Part shown: one piece after another, positions 1 through 7,907 of the stretch | Position numbering within the stretch: position 1 is the first letter of the stretch | Layout: each line of letters starts with the position of its first letter | Source: Thermopolyspora sp044507605 | GTDB taxonomy: Bacteria > Actinomycetota > Actinomycetes > Streptosporangiales > Streptosporangiaceae | Length of the DNA stretch: 64,000 nucleotides | Reading direction: 5' to 3' | Assembly: GCA_044507605.1 (NCBI GenBank) | Contig: JBIQJI010000006.1 | Coordinates: forward strand, 62,001-126,000 | Program-made: the position numbers and the translations under genes | Notes under the pieces: model-generated | What the model saw: only the letters and a program-made list of their open reading frames with translations | What the model was told of the DNA's origin: nothing | Databases searched by the model: none

Positions 1-292
1 GCTGCACGCGGGGCCACGAGACGGAGAACCGGTACGCCGTGAGACCGAGGTCGGCCATCAGCCGCACGTCGTCGCGGTAACGGTTGTAGTGGTCGATCGC
101 GATGTCGGCGTTGTCACCTCCCAGGATTTTCCCCGGCTGCCGCACGAAGGTGTCCCAGATGGAGGTGCCTCTGCCATCGGCGCTGGTGGCGCCCTCTATC
201 TGGTACGCCGAGGTCGCGGCGCCCCAGACGAAACCGGCGGGGAACTCCAGCGCGGGGATGTCGGTCTTGGGCTGAGTCCCATGCGTTGTCAC
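1..292 (-). CDS. bglC: GH1 beta-glucosidase, N-terminal part (runs off the window)
   Basis: Only the first 97 codons are inside the window. The translation carries the GH1 opening signature: FPAGFVWGAATSAYQIEGA at about residues 17-35, then DGRGTSIWDTF, and later YRFSVSWPRV. GH1 enzymes hydrolyse cellobiose and short cello-oligosaccharides to glucose; no signal peptide is seen, so it should act in the cytoplasm on imported sugar. The GTG start overlaps the TGA of the upstream permease by four bases (GTGA), so translation is probably coupled. As the last gene of a cebEFG-like operon it matches bglC of streptomycetes. The catalytic glutamates lie beyond the edge and cannot be checked. Confidence 0.9.
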   Translation of the reverse strand, partial: MTTHGTQPKTDIPALEFPAGFVWGAATSAYQIEGATSADGRGTSIWDTFVRQPGKILGGDNADIAIDHYNRYRDDVRLMADLGLTAYRFSVSWPRVQ

Positions 293-1179
293 GCTTTGAC
301 TGCACCTTCCATGAGTCCGCCGACGATCTGCCGGCCGAAGACGACGAATATGACGAGCAGCGGGAGGACGGACATGGCGGTGCCGGTGAACAGCATCACG
401 TAGTCGTCGCTGTGCGCTCCGTTCAGGGCGTGGATCGAGAGCTGGACCGTTGGGTTGTCCTGATTCAAGACGATCAACGGCCACATGAACTCGTTCCACG
501 TCTGCATGAACGTCAACAGGGCGAGCACCGCCATCCCCGGACGCAGCACCGGCAGCACGATGTTCCAGTAGATCCGGAACGTCGACGCGCCGTCGACCCG
601 GGCCGCCTCGACGAGCTCGTCGGGGACACCCTGCTGGGCGTACTGCGTCATCATGAAGACGCCGAAGCCGTTCAGCAGGAACGGCAGGATCACGGCCTTG
701 AGCGTGCCGGTCCAGCCGAGGTTCACCATCATGATGTAGAGCGGCACCACGCCCATCTGCTGGAGCGGCACCATCATCGTCAGCAGGATGGCGCCGAGCA
801 GCATCCGCCGGCCGCGAAACTGCAGCTTGGCGAAGGCGAATCCGGCCAGCGTCGAGATGACCACGACGGAGACGGTGACCGTGGCGGACACGATGAACGA
901 GTTCACCAGGCCCAGCACGAAGTGCGCGTCCTCGGTCGCGAACAGCCGCTGCAGGTTGTCGCCGAGCGTGCCACCGGGCAGCAACGGCGGCGGGATGTCC
1001 ACCGCGTCGTCGTTGGTCCGGGTCGCGATGATGACCATCCAGTAGATGGGGAACGCCGACAGGATCAGCGCGATGACGAGCGCGATGCGGGCGAGCGGCG
1101 TCGCGTCCCAGATCGACCTGGGCCGCCCCGGCAGGCGCGCGGACTGCGAGTGGCGGGCCCGCGTGTTGAGCGCGGTCAT
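289..1179 (-). CDS. cebG: Sugar ABC transporter permease, MalG type (CebG-like)
   Basis: A 296-residue inner-membrane permease with about six hydrophobic segments. The EAA loop that docks on the ATPase reads VEAARVDGASTFRIYWNIVLP near residue 200, typical of the MalG (CUT1) family. The ATG overlaps the TGA of the MalF-type permease by four bases (ATGA), and its own TGA overlaps the GTG of the beta-glucosidase gene. Together with the two upstream genes it forms the membrane part of a cellobiose/cellotriose importer, judged from the CebR-type boxes in front of the operon and the GH1 gene behind it. No ATPase is encoded in the operon, so a shared MsiK-like ATPase is needed. Confidence 0.9.
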   Translation of the reverse strand: MTALNTRARHSQSARLPGRPRSIWDATPLARIALVIALILSAFPIYWMVIIATRTNDDAVDIPPPLLPGGTLGDNLQRLFATEDAHFVLGLVNSFIVSATVTVSVVVISTLAGFAFAKLQFRGRRMLLGAILLTMMVPLQQMGVVPLYIMMVNLGWTGTLKAVILPFLLNGFGVFMMTQYAQQGVPDELVEAARVDGASTFRIYWNIVLPVLRPGMAVLALLTFMQTWNEFMWPLIVLNQDNPTVQLSIHALNGAHSDDYVMLFTGTAMSVLPLLVIFVVFGRQIVGGLMEGAVKA

Positions 1180-2159
1180 TTCGACTCTCCTCCACCGATC
1201 CTGCGGGCCAGCGAGTAGTTGATGAGAGATCCGAGCAGGATCAGGACGAACAGCAGCCAGGCTGCGGCGGCCGCGTACCCGTAGGAGAAGCTGCCGCGGA
1301 ACGCCTTCTTCACGATGTACATGGCGACGGTCTGGAACTGCCCGGTCGATCCGCCGTCCATGAGGCCGGCGCCGAACATCACGGGCTCGGCGAACAGCGT
1401 GAGGCCGCCGATGGTGGAGATGAAGACCGTGAAGATGATGGTCGGGCGCAGCATCGGGATGGTGATCCGCCAGAACTGCGTCCGGGACGACGCGCCGTCG
1501 ATCGCCGCCGCTTCGTACAGGTCCTTCGAGATGGTCTGCATCGCGGCCAGATAGATGATCGCGTTGTATCCCGTCCACCGCCAGTCGACCATGGTGGCGA
1601 TCGCCACCCAGGACGACCACTTCTGGCCCTGCCACAGGATCGGATCGACGCCGAACAGGCCGAGGAACCAGTTGACCAGGCCGAAGTCGCGGTTGTAGAG
1701 CTGGGTGAAGACCACGGAGACCGCGACGACCGAGGTGACCAGCGGCAGCAGCACGCCAAGGCGGAAGAACAGACGGCCCCTGATGCGTTTGTTCAGCGCG
1801 TTGGCGAGGAGCAGGGCCAGCAGCAGCTGGGGGATGGTCGACAGGACGAACATGCCGACCGTGTTGAGGACCGCGTTCCAGAAGTCCTCGTTGGTGATGA
1901 GGTGGGAGTAGTTCTCCAGTCCCACCCATTCCTTGTCTCCGGCGAGCTGCCAGTCGTGCAGCGAGACCCAGGCCGTGTAGACGAGCGGGTACGCCCCGAA
2001 GACGGCGAAGAGCAGAAAGTACGGCGAGACGAAGAAGTAGGGGGTGGCGCGCAGATCGAACCTCGAAAGGAACGAGCGCCCGCCCTTGCGGCCGGGTGGC
2101 GTCGCGGCCGGGGACCGGCCGCTCTCCGACACCCGCGCCGCGTCGACGTTGAGGCTCAT
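1176..2159 (-). CDS. cebF: Sugar ABC transporter permease, MalF type (CebF-like)
   Basis: A 327-residue membrane protein with an Arg/Pro-rich cytoplasmic N-terminus (about 35 residues) followed by six or so transmembrane segments beginning at YFFVSPYFLLFAVF. The EAA docking loop is YEAAAIDGASSRTQFWRITIP. It pairs with the MalG-type permease, whose start overlaps its stop codon. The solute-binding protein gene lies 89 bases upstream on the same strand, a usual gap between a highly expressed binding protein and its permeases. The substrate call (cello-oligosaccharides) rests on operon context and the CebR-like boxes, not on this protein alone. Confidence 0.9.
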   Translation of the reverse strand: MSLNVDAARVSESGRSPAATPPGRKGGRSFLSRFDLRATPYFFVSPYFLLFAVFGAYPLVYTAWVSLHDWQLAGDKEWVGLENYSHLITNEDFWNAVLNTVGMFVLSTIPQLLLALLLANALNKRIRGRLFFRLGVLLPLVTSVVAVSVVFTQLYNRDFGLVNWFLGLFGVDPILWQGQKWSSWVAIATMVDWRWTGYNAIIYLAAMQTISKDLYEAAAIDGASSRTQFWRITIPMLRPTIIFTVFISTIGGLTLFAEPVMFGAGLMDGGSTGQFQTVAMYIVKKAFRGSFSYGYAAAAAWLLFVLILLGSLINYSLARRIGGGESK

Positions 2160-2248
2160 CGATCAACCTTTCAGCGGGTGACAGGCGTCCGGCCCGCCGC
2201 AGGTGTCACCGCGGCGGCGGGCCGGACGCCTCAGTCGAAGGGAAAGGA

Positions 2249-3592
2249 TCAGCTTTCCGCCGCCTTCTGGGCCGCCTCGACGAACTTCTGCCAGGCACCG
2301 TCAGGCTTGATGGAGTCCTGGTCGACGCCCTGGATGATCTTCTCGACCTCGGTCTTCACCTGTGCGTGCTTCTCACCGAGGAACACCGGCTGCAGCGACG
2401 CGACCGACTCGCCGAAGATCTTGCCGACGGGAGCGTCGCTGAAGTACTCGCTCTTCATGTCGGCGACCGCCGGGTCCTGCTGCGCCTGCAGGCCGCTCGG
2501 GAAGGCGCTCGCCTCCTTGAACGCGCCGATGTGGCCTTCCTTGCTGGTGAGGAAGTTCAGCAGGTCAGCGGCCTCCTTGGGGTGCTTGGTCTGCTTGGGC
2601 ACCATCAGCCAGGAGCCACCCCAGTTGCCGCCGCCGCCCGGCACGGTCGCGACGTCCCACTTGCCCGACTGGGACTCGCCCGCGTTGCCCTCGATCACGC
2701 CGAGCATCCACGCCGGCGCGGCCATGGTCGCGAACTGGTCCTTCTTGAACGCGGTGTTCCACGCCGGGGTGAAGCTCTGCAGCTTGGCCGTCAGGCCGTC
2801 GGCGTGCAGCTTCACGACGAAGTCGAACGCGGTCTTCACGGCCGGGTTCTTGTCGACGATCAGGTTGTTGCTGGTGTCGAAGTAGGAGACGTTGCCGTTC
2901 TTGGCGGCCTCCTGGACCAGAACCGCGTTGTACAGCGTGTTCGGGCCGTCGACGAACTTGGTGCCCGGCACCTTGGACTGGAACTCCTTGCCGACCTTGA
3001 CGAAGTCGTCCCACGTCGGCCAGAGCTTGCTGACCTCGTCCCGGTCGGTCGGCAGGCCGGCCTTCTTGAACAGGTCCTTGCGGTAGGCCATCGCCAGGCC
3101 GCCCACGTCGGTGCCGAGGGCGAACAGGTGGCCGTCCTGGGTCACGCCGTTCTGCCACTTCCAGTCGGGGAAGTCGGCCTTGCGGGAGTCGAGGCCGTAC
3201 TGGCCGAGGTCCAGCCAGTACTGCGGACGGGCCTTGGCCAGGCCCATGCCGCCCTCGTCCATGCCCACGACGTCGCCGGCCCCGGAGCCCGCGTCGAGCT
3301 TCTGCAGGAGGGCCGGCAGGTACTGGTCCTCGAACCGCTCGACGTTGCGGTGCTCGATCTTGATGTTCGGGTGCTGGGCCTCGTACTCCTTGATGAGGGC
3401 TTCGTACCCGAAGTTCTTGCCGCCACCGAACGTGCTGAGCACGAGGGTGATCGGCTCGTTGGACGCCGCCGACGCGTTGTCCTTGGCGGGCTCGCTATCT
3501 GATGACGACGAGCCGCAGGCCGCGGTCACGGTCAGTGCCGTCACCGCCACCGCGACCGCGGCAAGTCTGCCGTGGCGCTTTTTGATCAACAT
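2249..3592 (-). CDS. cebE: Extracellular sugar-binding lipoprotein (CebE-like)
   Basis: A 447-residue solute-binding protein of the ABC CUT1 family. It starts with a basic stretch and a hydrophobic core ending in TVTAAC, a lipobox, followed by a Ser/Asp-rich linker, so it should be lipid-anchored outside the membrane. The SBP fold begins at ITLVLSTFGG and includes the YRKDLFKKAGL segment common in these proteins. GAGAGGGG precedes the ATG as a ribosome-binding site. First gene of the operon; two perfect CebR-type palindromes lie 122 and 252 bases upstream of its start. By analogy with Streptomyces CebE it would capture cellobiose or cellotriose. Confidence 0.88.
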   Translation of the reverse strand: MLIKKRHGRLAAVAVAVTALTVTAACGSSSSDSEPAKDNASAASNEPITLVLSTFGGGKNFGYEALIKEYEAQHPNIKIEHRNVERFEDQYLPALLQKLDAGSGAGDVVGMDEGGMGLAKARPQYWLDLGQYGLDSRKADFPDWKWQNGVTQDGHLFALGTDVGGLAMAYRKDLFKKAGLPTDRDEVSKLWPTWDDFVKVGKEFQSKVPGTKFVDGPNTLYNAVLVQEAAKNGNVSYFDTSNNLIVDKNPAVKTAFDFVVKLHADGLTAKLQSFTPAWNTAFKKDQFATMAAPAWMLGVIEGNAGESQSGKWDVATVPGGGGNWGGSWLMVPKQTKHPKEAADLLNFLTSKEGHIGAFKEASAFPSGLQAQQDPAVADMKSEYFSDAPVGKIFGESVASLQPVFLGEKHAQVKTEVEKIIQGVDQDSIKPDGAWQKFVEAAQKAAES

Positions 3593-3713
3593 TCCAGACC
3601 CCTCTCAGGTGGTTCCCCGAACAGGTGGGAGTTTTGGGCACCCCGGGCCGGTCCCCGACAACACGGCCAGCGGGGGCTGGATCCTTTGCCGTGATCCTGG
3701 GTGTCCCGAGCGT

Positions 3714-3727
3714 TGGGAGCGCTCCCA
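3714..3727. promoter_or_regulatory. CebR-type operator, proximal copy
   Basis: A perfect 14-base palindrome, TGGGAGCGCTCCCA. This is the known CebR box of Streptomyces, where cellobiose or cellotriose releases the repressor. It lies 122 bases upstream of the cebE ATG. Confidence 0.88.
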
Positions 3728-3843
3728 CGAAGACTCGCCGATGAGCGATGCGGCAGTCAATATGCCGAAATATAACTGTTACTCCGGGACGGGTTAGGGG
3801 CCAAGAATCAGACATTCAGTCATAAACGCCCCAAACAGGCATT

Positions 3844-3857
3844 TGGGAGCGCTCCCA
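3844..3857. promoter_or_regulatory. CebR-type operator, distal copy
   Basis: A second perfect TGGGAGCGCTCCCA, 130 bases from the first. It sits between the TetR stop and the cebE promoter region, so it may allow loop formation or control transcription read-through from the TetR gene. Confidence 0.85.
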
Positions 3858-3954
3858 TCCCAGACGTGTACGGAAGTCCTCGTTTCCGTACGACAAGCCG
3901 CTCCGGGTCGAAACCGGCCGCGCCCGATCGGGGCCGGAAGCGGCCGTCCGCGCG

Positions 3955-4575
3955 CTACGGCAGGGCTCGCGGCGCGGCCGCGGCCGCCGCGCCGATGCCG
4001 TCGAGCAGCCAGCCCAGGCCGCGCTCGAAGGTCTCGTCGCCGTGGTGCGCGGCCTGGGCCACGACGCCCACCCGGGGATCGTCGGCGGCGCGTTTGCGCA
4101 GGTCCTCGGCCGCGCTGCGGCTTCCGCCCCGCTGCTCGGCGATGGCGCTGCCCACCGCGTAGTTGGTGACCGCGATGAACGCCGCGCCCGCCTGATCGGG
4201 CGGCAGCCCCGCCTGGACCGTGAGATCGGTCAGCGTGGCGAGGTAGTCGAGCTGGTAGTCGGCGGTGGGCTGCGCCGCGAGCAGCAGCTGGGCGCCGTCG
4301 CGGTGGGAGAGCATGGCGCGCCGCTGCGCCCGGGCGAGGTGCGTCAGCCAGGAGCGCCAGTCGAACCGCTCGGGGAAGCCCTCGCCGGCGGCGTCGCGCA
4401 CGATCACCCGGGCCATCTCGTCGAGCAGGTCCTGCTTGTCGGTGAAATGCCAGTACAGCGCGGACGCGTGCACGTGCAGCTCCTTGGCGAGCCGCCGCAG
4501 CGAGAGCGTCTCCAGTCCGACCTCGTCGAGCAGCCGGAGCGCGGTGCGGACGATCAGGTCCCGGTCGAGTGCCAT
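3955..4575 (-). CDS. TetR-family repressor (TetR_C-type)
   Basis: A 206-residue regulator. The N-terminal helix-turn-helix reads TLSLRRLAKELHVHASALYWHF, close to the tetracycline-repressor class (ASALYWHF), and the rest is an all-helical ligand and dimer domain with the DLLDEMARVIV segment of that class. The ligand is unknown. It faces the glycoside-hydrolase-like gene at 4745 across a 169-base gap with three TGAAC..TGTTCA-like sites, so it probably represses both itself and that gene. It is also upstream of, and codirectional with, the ceb operon, but the CebR boxes lie between them. Confidence 0.85.
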   Translation of the reverse strand: MALDRDLIVRTALRLLDEVGLETLSLRRLAKELHVHASALYWHFTDKQDLLDEMARVIVRDAAGEGFPERFDWRSWLTHLARAQRRAMLSHRDGAQLLLAAQPTADYQLDYLATLTDLTVQAGLPPDQAGAAFIAVTNYAVGSAIAEQRGGSRSAAEDLRKRAADDPRVGVVAQAAHHGDETFERGLGWLLDGIGAAAAAAPRALP

Positions 4576-4607
4576 CGGTGAGTGATTCTAGCCCAGGTTT
4601 GCGCCAC

Positions 4608-4657
4608 TCAACAGTGTTCAGCTACGCTCCTCAACAGTGTTCAGTGAACGCTGTTCA
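4608..4657. promoter_or_regulatory. Three tandem TetR operators in a divergent promoter
   Basis: TCAACAGTGTTCA occurs at 4608-4620 and again at 4631-4643, followed at once by TGAACGCTGTTCA at 4645-4657. All three are copies of a TGAAC-N3-GTTCA palindrome. The first two start 23 bases apart and the third 14 bases later. Their place between the TetR start (4575) and the plus-strand gene at 4745 makes them the likely TetR binding sites. Confidence 0.75.
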
Positions 4658-4744
4658 ATCGACGTCCTCCCGAACGAAGTTCATGAAACGTTCACGGCCG
4701 GCCCGCGTGCGCGCCCGGCCGGCGTCCATCGAAGGGAAGCTCAC

Positions 4745-6343
4745 ATGGGTGTGGAGAACACCGGCGGCGGGCCGGTGCCGAACGGCGATCGCGTCCCGCC
4801 GGGGATCCGGCTCGGGGTCGTCCGCGGCGTCACCTACGGCCTGTTCCGGCCACCGGACCCGTTCGTGCCGCAGGCCCGGGCCCTCGGCGCGGGCGTGGTG
4901 CGCGTTTACCTGTACTGGTCGCAGATCGAGCCCGAGCCCGGGCGGTTCCGCTGGGACGTCGTCGACTCCCTGCTCGCCGGGCTCGACGGCGACCCCGGCA
5001 TGGAGGTATGGGTGACGGTGTGCGCCAGCTCGCTGTGGGGCACGCGGCGCGCCACCGACTTCCTGCCGCCGTCGCCGCCGCACGACCTCGGCGCGTACGC
5101 CGCCTTCGTGCGGCGGCTCGTCGCCCGCTGCGCGGGCCGGGTGACGTACTGGCAGTGCGACAACGAGCCCACCGTCCCCATCCTGTGGGCCGGCACCGCC
5201 GGCGAGTACGTGGCCCAGCTCGAGGTCTTCGCGGCGGCGGTGCGCGAGGCCGACCCCGCGGCGCTGGTGGTGCTCGGCGGCGCGCCCCCCGGCGCGCTGA
5301 TCCCGCTCGACGACCCCGAGGAGCACGCCACGTTCCGGCGCATCGTGGAGGGGGCGCGCGGCCACTTCGACGTGTTCGACGCCCACCTGTACGGCGACCC
5401 GTACCTGATCCCCGAGCTGATCGCGAGCGCCCGCCGCATGATGGCCGACGCCGGCTACCAGCGGCCGGTGGTCGCGGGCGAGTACAACGGCCCGGTGCTG
5501 TTCCAGCGGCCCGAGCTGTTCGCGCACCTGACCGACGTGCTGAAGGCGGTGGGCATGGGCTCAGCCGGAGCGGCCCCCGCGGGCGAGCGGGCGAGCGGCG
5601 AGCGGGCGAGCGGCGCATGGGTGAGCAGGGTCGCCGACGCGGGCCGCCCGGCGCCCGAGCACGACGCCATGAAGGCGCTCTACGCCCGGATGGCCACGCT
5701 GCCGCCGGCCCTGCAGATGTTCATGCGAGGCTGCCCGCCCGAGCTCGAGGCCGCGCGGCACCGGTGGAACGCCCGCGACATCGTGGTGCGCAACGTGCTG
5801 GCCCTGGCGAGCGGTGTGCGCCGCACCCTGTGCTGGAACCTCGCGCCCGAGATCGCCGCCGACCCGGGGCCGTACATGTTCATGGCCCTCATGTTCGACA
5901 AGTTCGCCCTCATGGACTACCGCGACGGCGAGATCGCGCACCGCCATCCCTCGGCCGACGCCCTGGCACGCACCGCCCGGGCGCTGCGCGGCGCGACCGG
6001 CGCGCGCCTGCTGGAGGCCGGCCCCGATCGCTACGTCGCGGAGGTCGCCCGCGGGGCCGCCCCGCCGCTGCTGGTGGCCTGGGAGCGCCGCGACGACCTC
6101 ACCGGCGAGGCCGAGCCGCCCACGCCCTTCGACCTGCCCTGGCCGGCCCCGGCGGCCCGGGCGATCGACGCCCACGGCGCCCCCGTCGCGGCCCGGGTCG
6201 AGAAGGGCCGGCTGCGGCTGCCGCTGTCGCTCACCCCGGTGCTCGTCGAGCCCATCGCCACCGGCGCCGGGATCGACGCCGAGCCCGGCGCCGGTCTCGA
6301 TGCCGGTTCCGGTGCGGGTGCAGGGGCCTCGGCCTTGCCGTGA
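4745..6343 (+). CDS. Putative clan GH-A glycoside hydrolase, cytoplasmic
   Basis: A 532-residue protein starting at an ATG preceded by GAAGGGAAG. The N-terminal two thirds look like a TIM-barrel hydrolase of clan GH-A: WSQIEPEPGRFRWDVVD near residue 55, YWQCDNEPT (Asn-Glu, candidate acid/base) near residue 140, and VVAGEYNGP (candidate nucleophile Glu) near residue 245. The family (GH39- or GH5-like) cannot be fixed by eye. No signal peptide, so cytoplasmic action on an imported glycoside is likely. An insert of repeated GERASGERASGAW and a Gly/Ala/Asp-rich tail look like low-complexity additions. Probably controlled by the divergent TetR. Confidence 0.65.
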   Translation: MGVENTGGGPVPNGDRVPPGIRLGVVRGVTYGLFRPPDPFVPQARALGAGVVRVYLYWSQIEPEPGRFRWDVVDSLLAGLDGDPGMEVWVTVCASSLWGTRRATDFLPPSPPHDLGAYAAFVRRLVARCAGRVTYWQCDNEPTVPILWAGTAGEYVAQLEVFAAAVREADPAALVVLGGAPPGALIPLDDPEEHATFRRIVEGARGHFDVFDAHLYGDPYLIPELIASARRMMADAGYQRPVVAGEYNGPVLFQRPELFAHLTDVLKAVGMGSAGAAPAGERASGERASGAWVSRVADAGRPAPEHDAMKALYARMATLPPALQMFMRGCPPELEAARHRWNARDIVVRNVLALASGVRRTLCWNLAPEIAADPGPYMFMALMFDKFALMDYRDGEIAHRHPSADALARTARALRGATGARLLEAGPDRYVAEVARGAAPPLLVAWERRDDLTGEAEPPTPFDLPWPAPAARAIDAHGAPVAARVEKGRLRLPLSLTPVLVEPIATGAGIDAEPGAGLDAGSGAGAGASALP

Positions 6344-6438
6344 TTTGCAGAAATTTCCAGCACAGTGGATTTATGACAGTGTGACGACTGTTCGCTACTG
6401 TTGCCCGCTACTTCGCAGTTACAGGAGTGGTGGGTGAT

Positions 6439-7770
6439 ATGAACATGCCGGTCGGTCGGCGATGGTTGAGTATCGCGGTGGCGTCCCTGGCCGCGGCGCC
6501 GCAGACAGGGCTCCTGGCGGACGCCGCGTGGGCGAAGACGGAGGCGCGGGCCGGTCTGGCGGCGGCCGGGCAGACGTACTACGTGGACGCGAAGGGAGGG
6601 GACGACACGGCCGACGGCACGTCGCCCGGCACCGCCTGGCGTTCGCTGGACCAGGCGAACGCCGCCGGCCTCGGGCCGGGCGACACGCTGCTGTTCCGCC
6701 GCGGCGGCACCTGGAGCGGCACGCTCACGCTGTCGGCCACGGGCACCGCGGCCCACCCGATCACGGTGGGGGCGTACGGCAAGGGCGCCCGCCCGAAGAT
6801 CACCGGGACCGAGGGCAACTGCGTGCGGATCACCGGGTCGTACTGGGAGGTCACGGCGCTGCGGGCCAGCCGCTGCCAGTGGGCGGGCTTCGAGCTCGTG
6901 GGCGACCACAACACGCTGCGCGACGTGCACGCCGACGACAACATCGCCGGGGTCATGGTGACGGAGAACTCCTCGCACAACGTGATCCGCGACAGCACCA
7001 TGGCCGGCAACGACCGCATGAGCGTGAACGACGAGGAGCCCGACAACGACTCGGGCGCCTTCGGCGTGCTGCTCAACGGCGACTACAACGTCGTCATGGG
7101 CAACCTGATCACCGACAGCTACGCGAAGAGTCACGACTTCGGGCACGACGGCGCCGCCGTGGAGATCTACAACGGCGACCGCAACACCGTCGCGTTCAAC
7201 GTCGCCCACGACAACGAGACGTTCACCGAGCTGGGCCACGGGCCGGGCAAGACCGTCTCCGACAACCGCTTCGTCGGCAACGTGGTCACCTCGTCGCATC
7301 CCAAAGGGTCGTTCCTCGTCACGAGAGGGCCGAAGGAGACCCACATCGGGCCGGTGACGGGCACCATCGCGGTGCACAACTCGGTCTATCTGCCGGCCCG
7401 CGGCACCATCGGCTTCTCCTGCTACGCCGGCTGCTCGCCCAAGATCCTCAAGCTGCGCGCCAACGCCATCAAGGTGGGCGGGGTCGTCGGCAGCGCCGAC
7501 GGCAAAGGCGTGGACGACGCCGGCGGCGTCTACTGGGGGCGCGAGCTGGACTTCACGCTCGGCCCCCGCTCGGTGCGGGCCGACCCCCGCTTCCGCTCCA
7601 GGAAGAATCTGCGGCCGCGTCCGGGCTCGCCGCTGATCGGGCGCGGCGTGCGGCTCGGCGCCTCCTGGTACGGCACGGACATCCCCCTGCGGGACATCGC
7701 CGGAACCCGCCTCAAGGGCATCGCCCATCCGGACGCCGGCGCGTACCAGCACCGCACGTCCCGGCGTTGA
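6439..7770 (+). CDS. Secreted right-handed beta-helix protein
   Basis: A 443-residue protein with an export signal (MNMPVGRRWLSIAVASLAAA and a candidate cut near AWA-KT). The mature part opens with TYYVDAKGGDDTADGTSPG, the usual entry of parallel beta-helix proteins related to pectate lyases, and has the Asn-rich rungs (DHNTLRDV, SSHNVIRDS, GDRNTVAFN) of that fold. Such proteins bind or cleave acidic polysaccharides, but no catalytic residue can be assigned. The ATG at 6439 is chosen because AGGAG lies 11 bases before it; a GTG at 6427 overlaps that site. It follows the putative hydrolase by 95 bases and may be co-expressed. Confidence 0.72.
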   Translation: MNMPVGRRWLSIAVASLAAAPQTGLLADAAWAKTEARAGLAAAGQTYYVDAKGGDDTADGTSPGTAWRSLDQANAAGLGPGDTLLFRRGGTWSGTLTLSATGTAAHPITVGAYGKGARPKITGTEGNCVRITGSYWEVTALRASRCQWAGFELVGDHNTLRDVHADDNIAGVMVTENSSHNVIRDSTMAGNDRMSVNDEEPDNDSGAFGVLLNGDYNVVMGNLITDSYAKSHDFGHDGAAVEIYNGDRNTVAFNVAHDNETFTELGHGPGKTVSDNRFVGNVVTSSHPKGSFLVTRGPKETHIGPVTGTIAVHNSVYLPARGTIGFSCYAGCSPKILKLRANAIKVGGVVGSADGKGVDDAGGVYWGRELDFTLGPRSVRADPRFRSRKNLRPRPGSPLIGRGVRLGASWYGTDIPLRDIAGTRLKGIAHPDAGAYQHRTSRR

Positions 7771-7776
7771 CCGCCC

Positions 7777-7809
7777 CCGGGCCCGCGGCGTCGAGAGCCG
7801 CGGGCCCGG
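7777..7809. terminator. Strong hairpin terminator between convergent genes
   Basis: Perfect 13-base inverted repeat (arm CCGGGCCCGCGGC at 7777-7789, second arm 7797-7809) with a 7-base loop. It follows the stop of the beta-helix gene by 6 bases. No T-run, as is common in actinomycetes. Confidence 0.75.
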
Positions 7810-7907
7810 CCGCCGGTGACGGGCCGGCGCGGCCGGCCCGCAGGAACGACCGGCGTGACGACCGGCCCGGCCACGGGGCCCTCGCTGACCTCGAAGGCCC
7901 CGGCCCG

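Larger units (their letters stand above)
3593..3954. other. Intergenic region upstream of cebE
   Basis: A 362-base gap between the cebE start and the stop of the TetR gene. It holds the two CebR-type palindromes, a ribosome-binding site just before cebE, and an AT-richer block between the boxes (about 3750-3840) likely to contain the promoter. No supported gene is seen. Confidence 0.7.
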
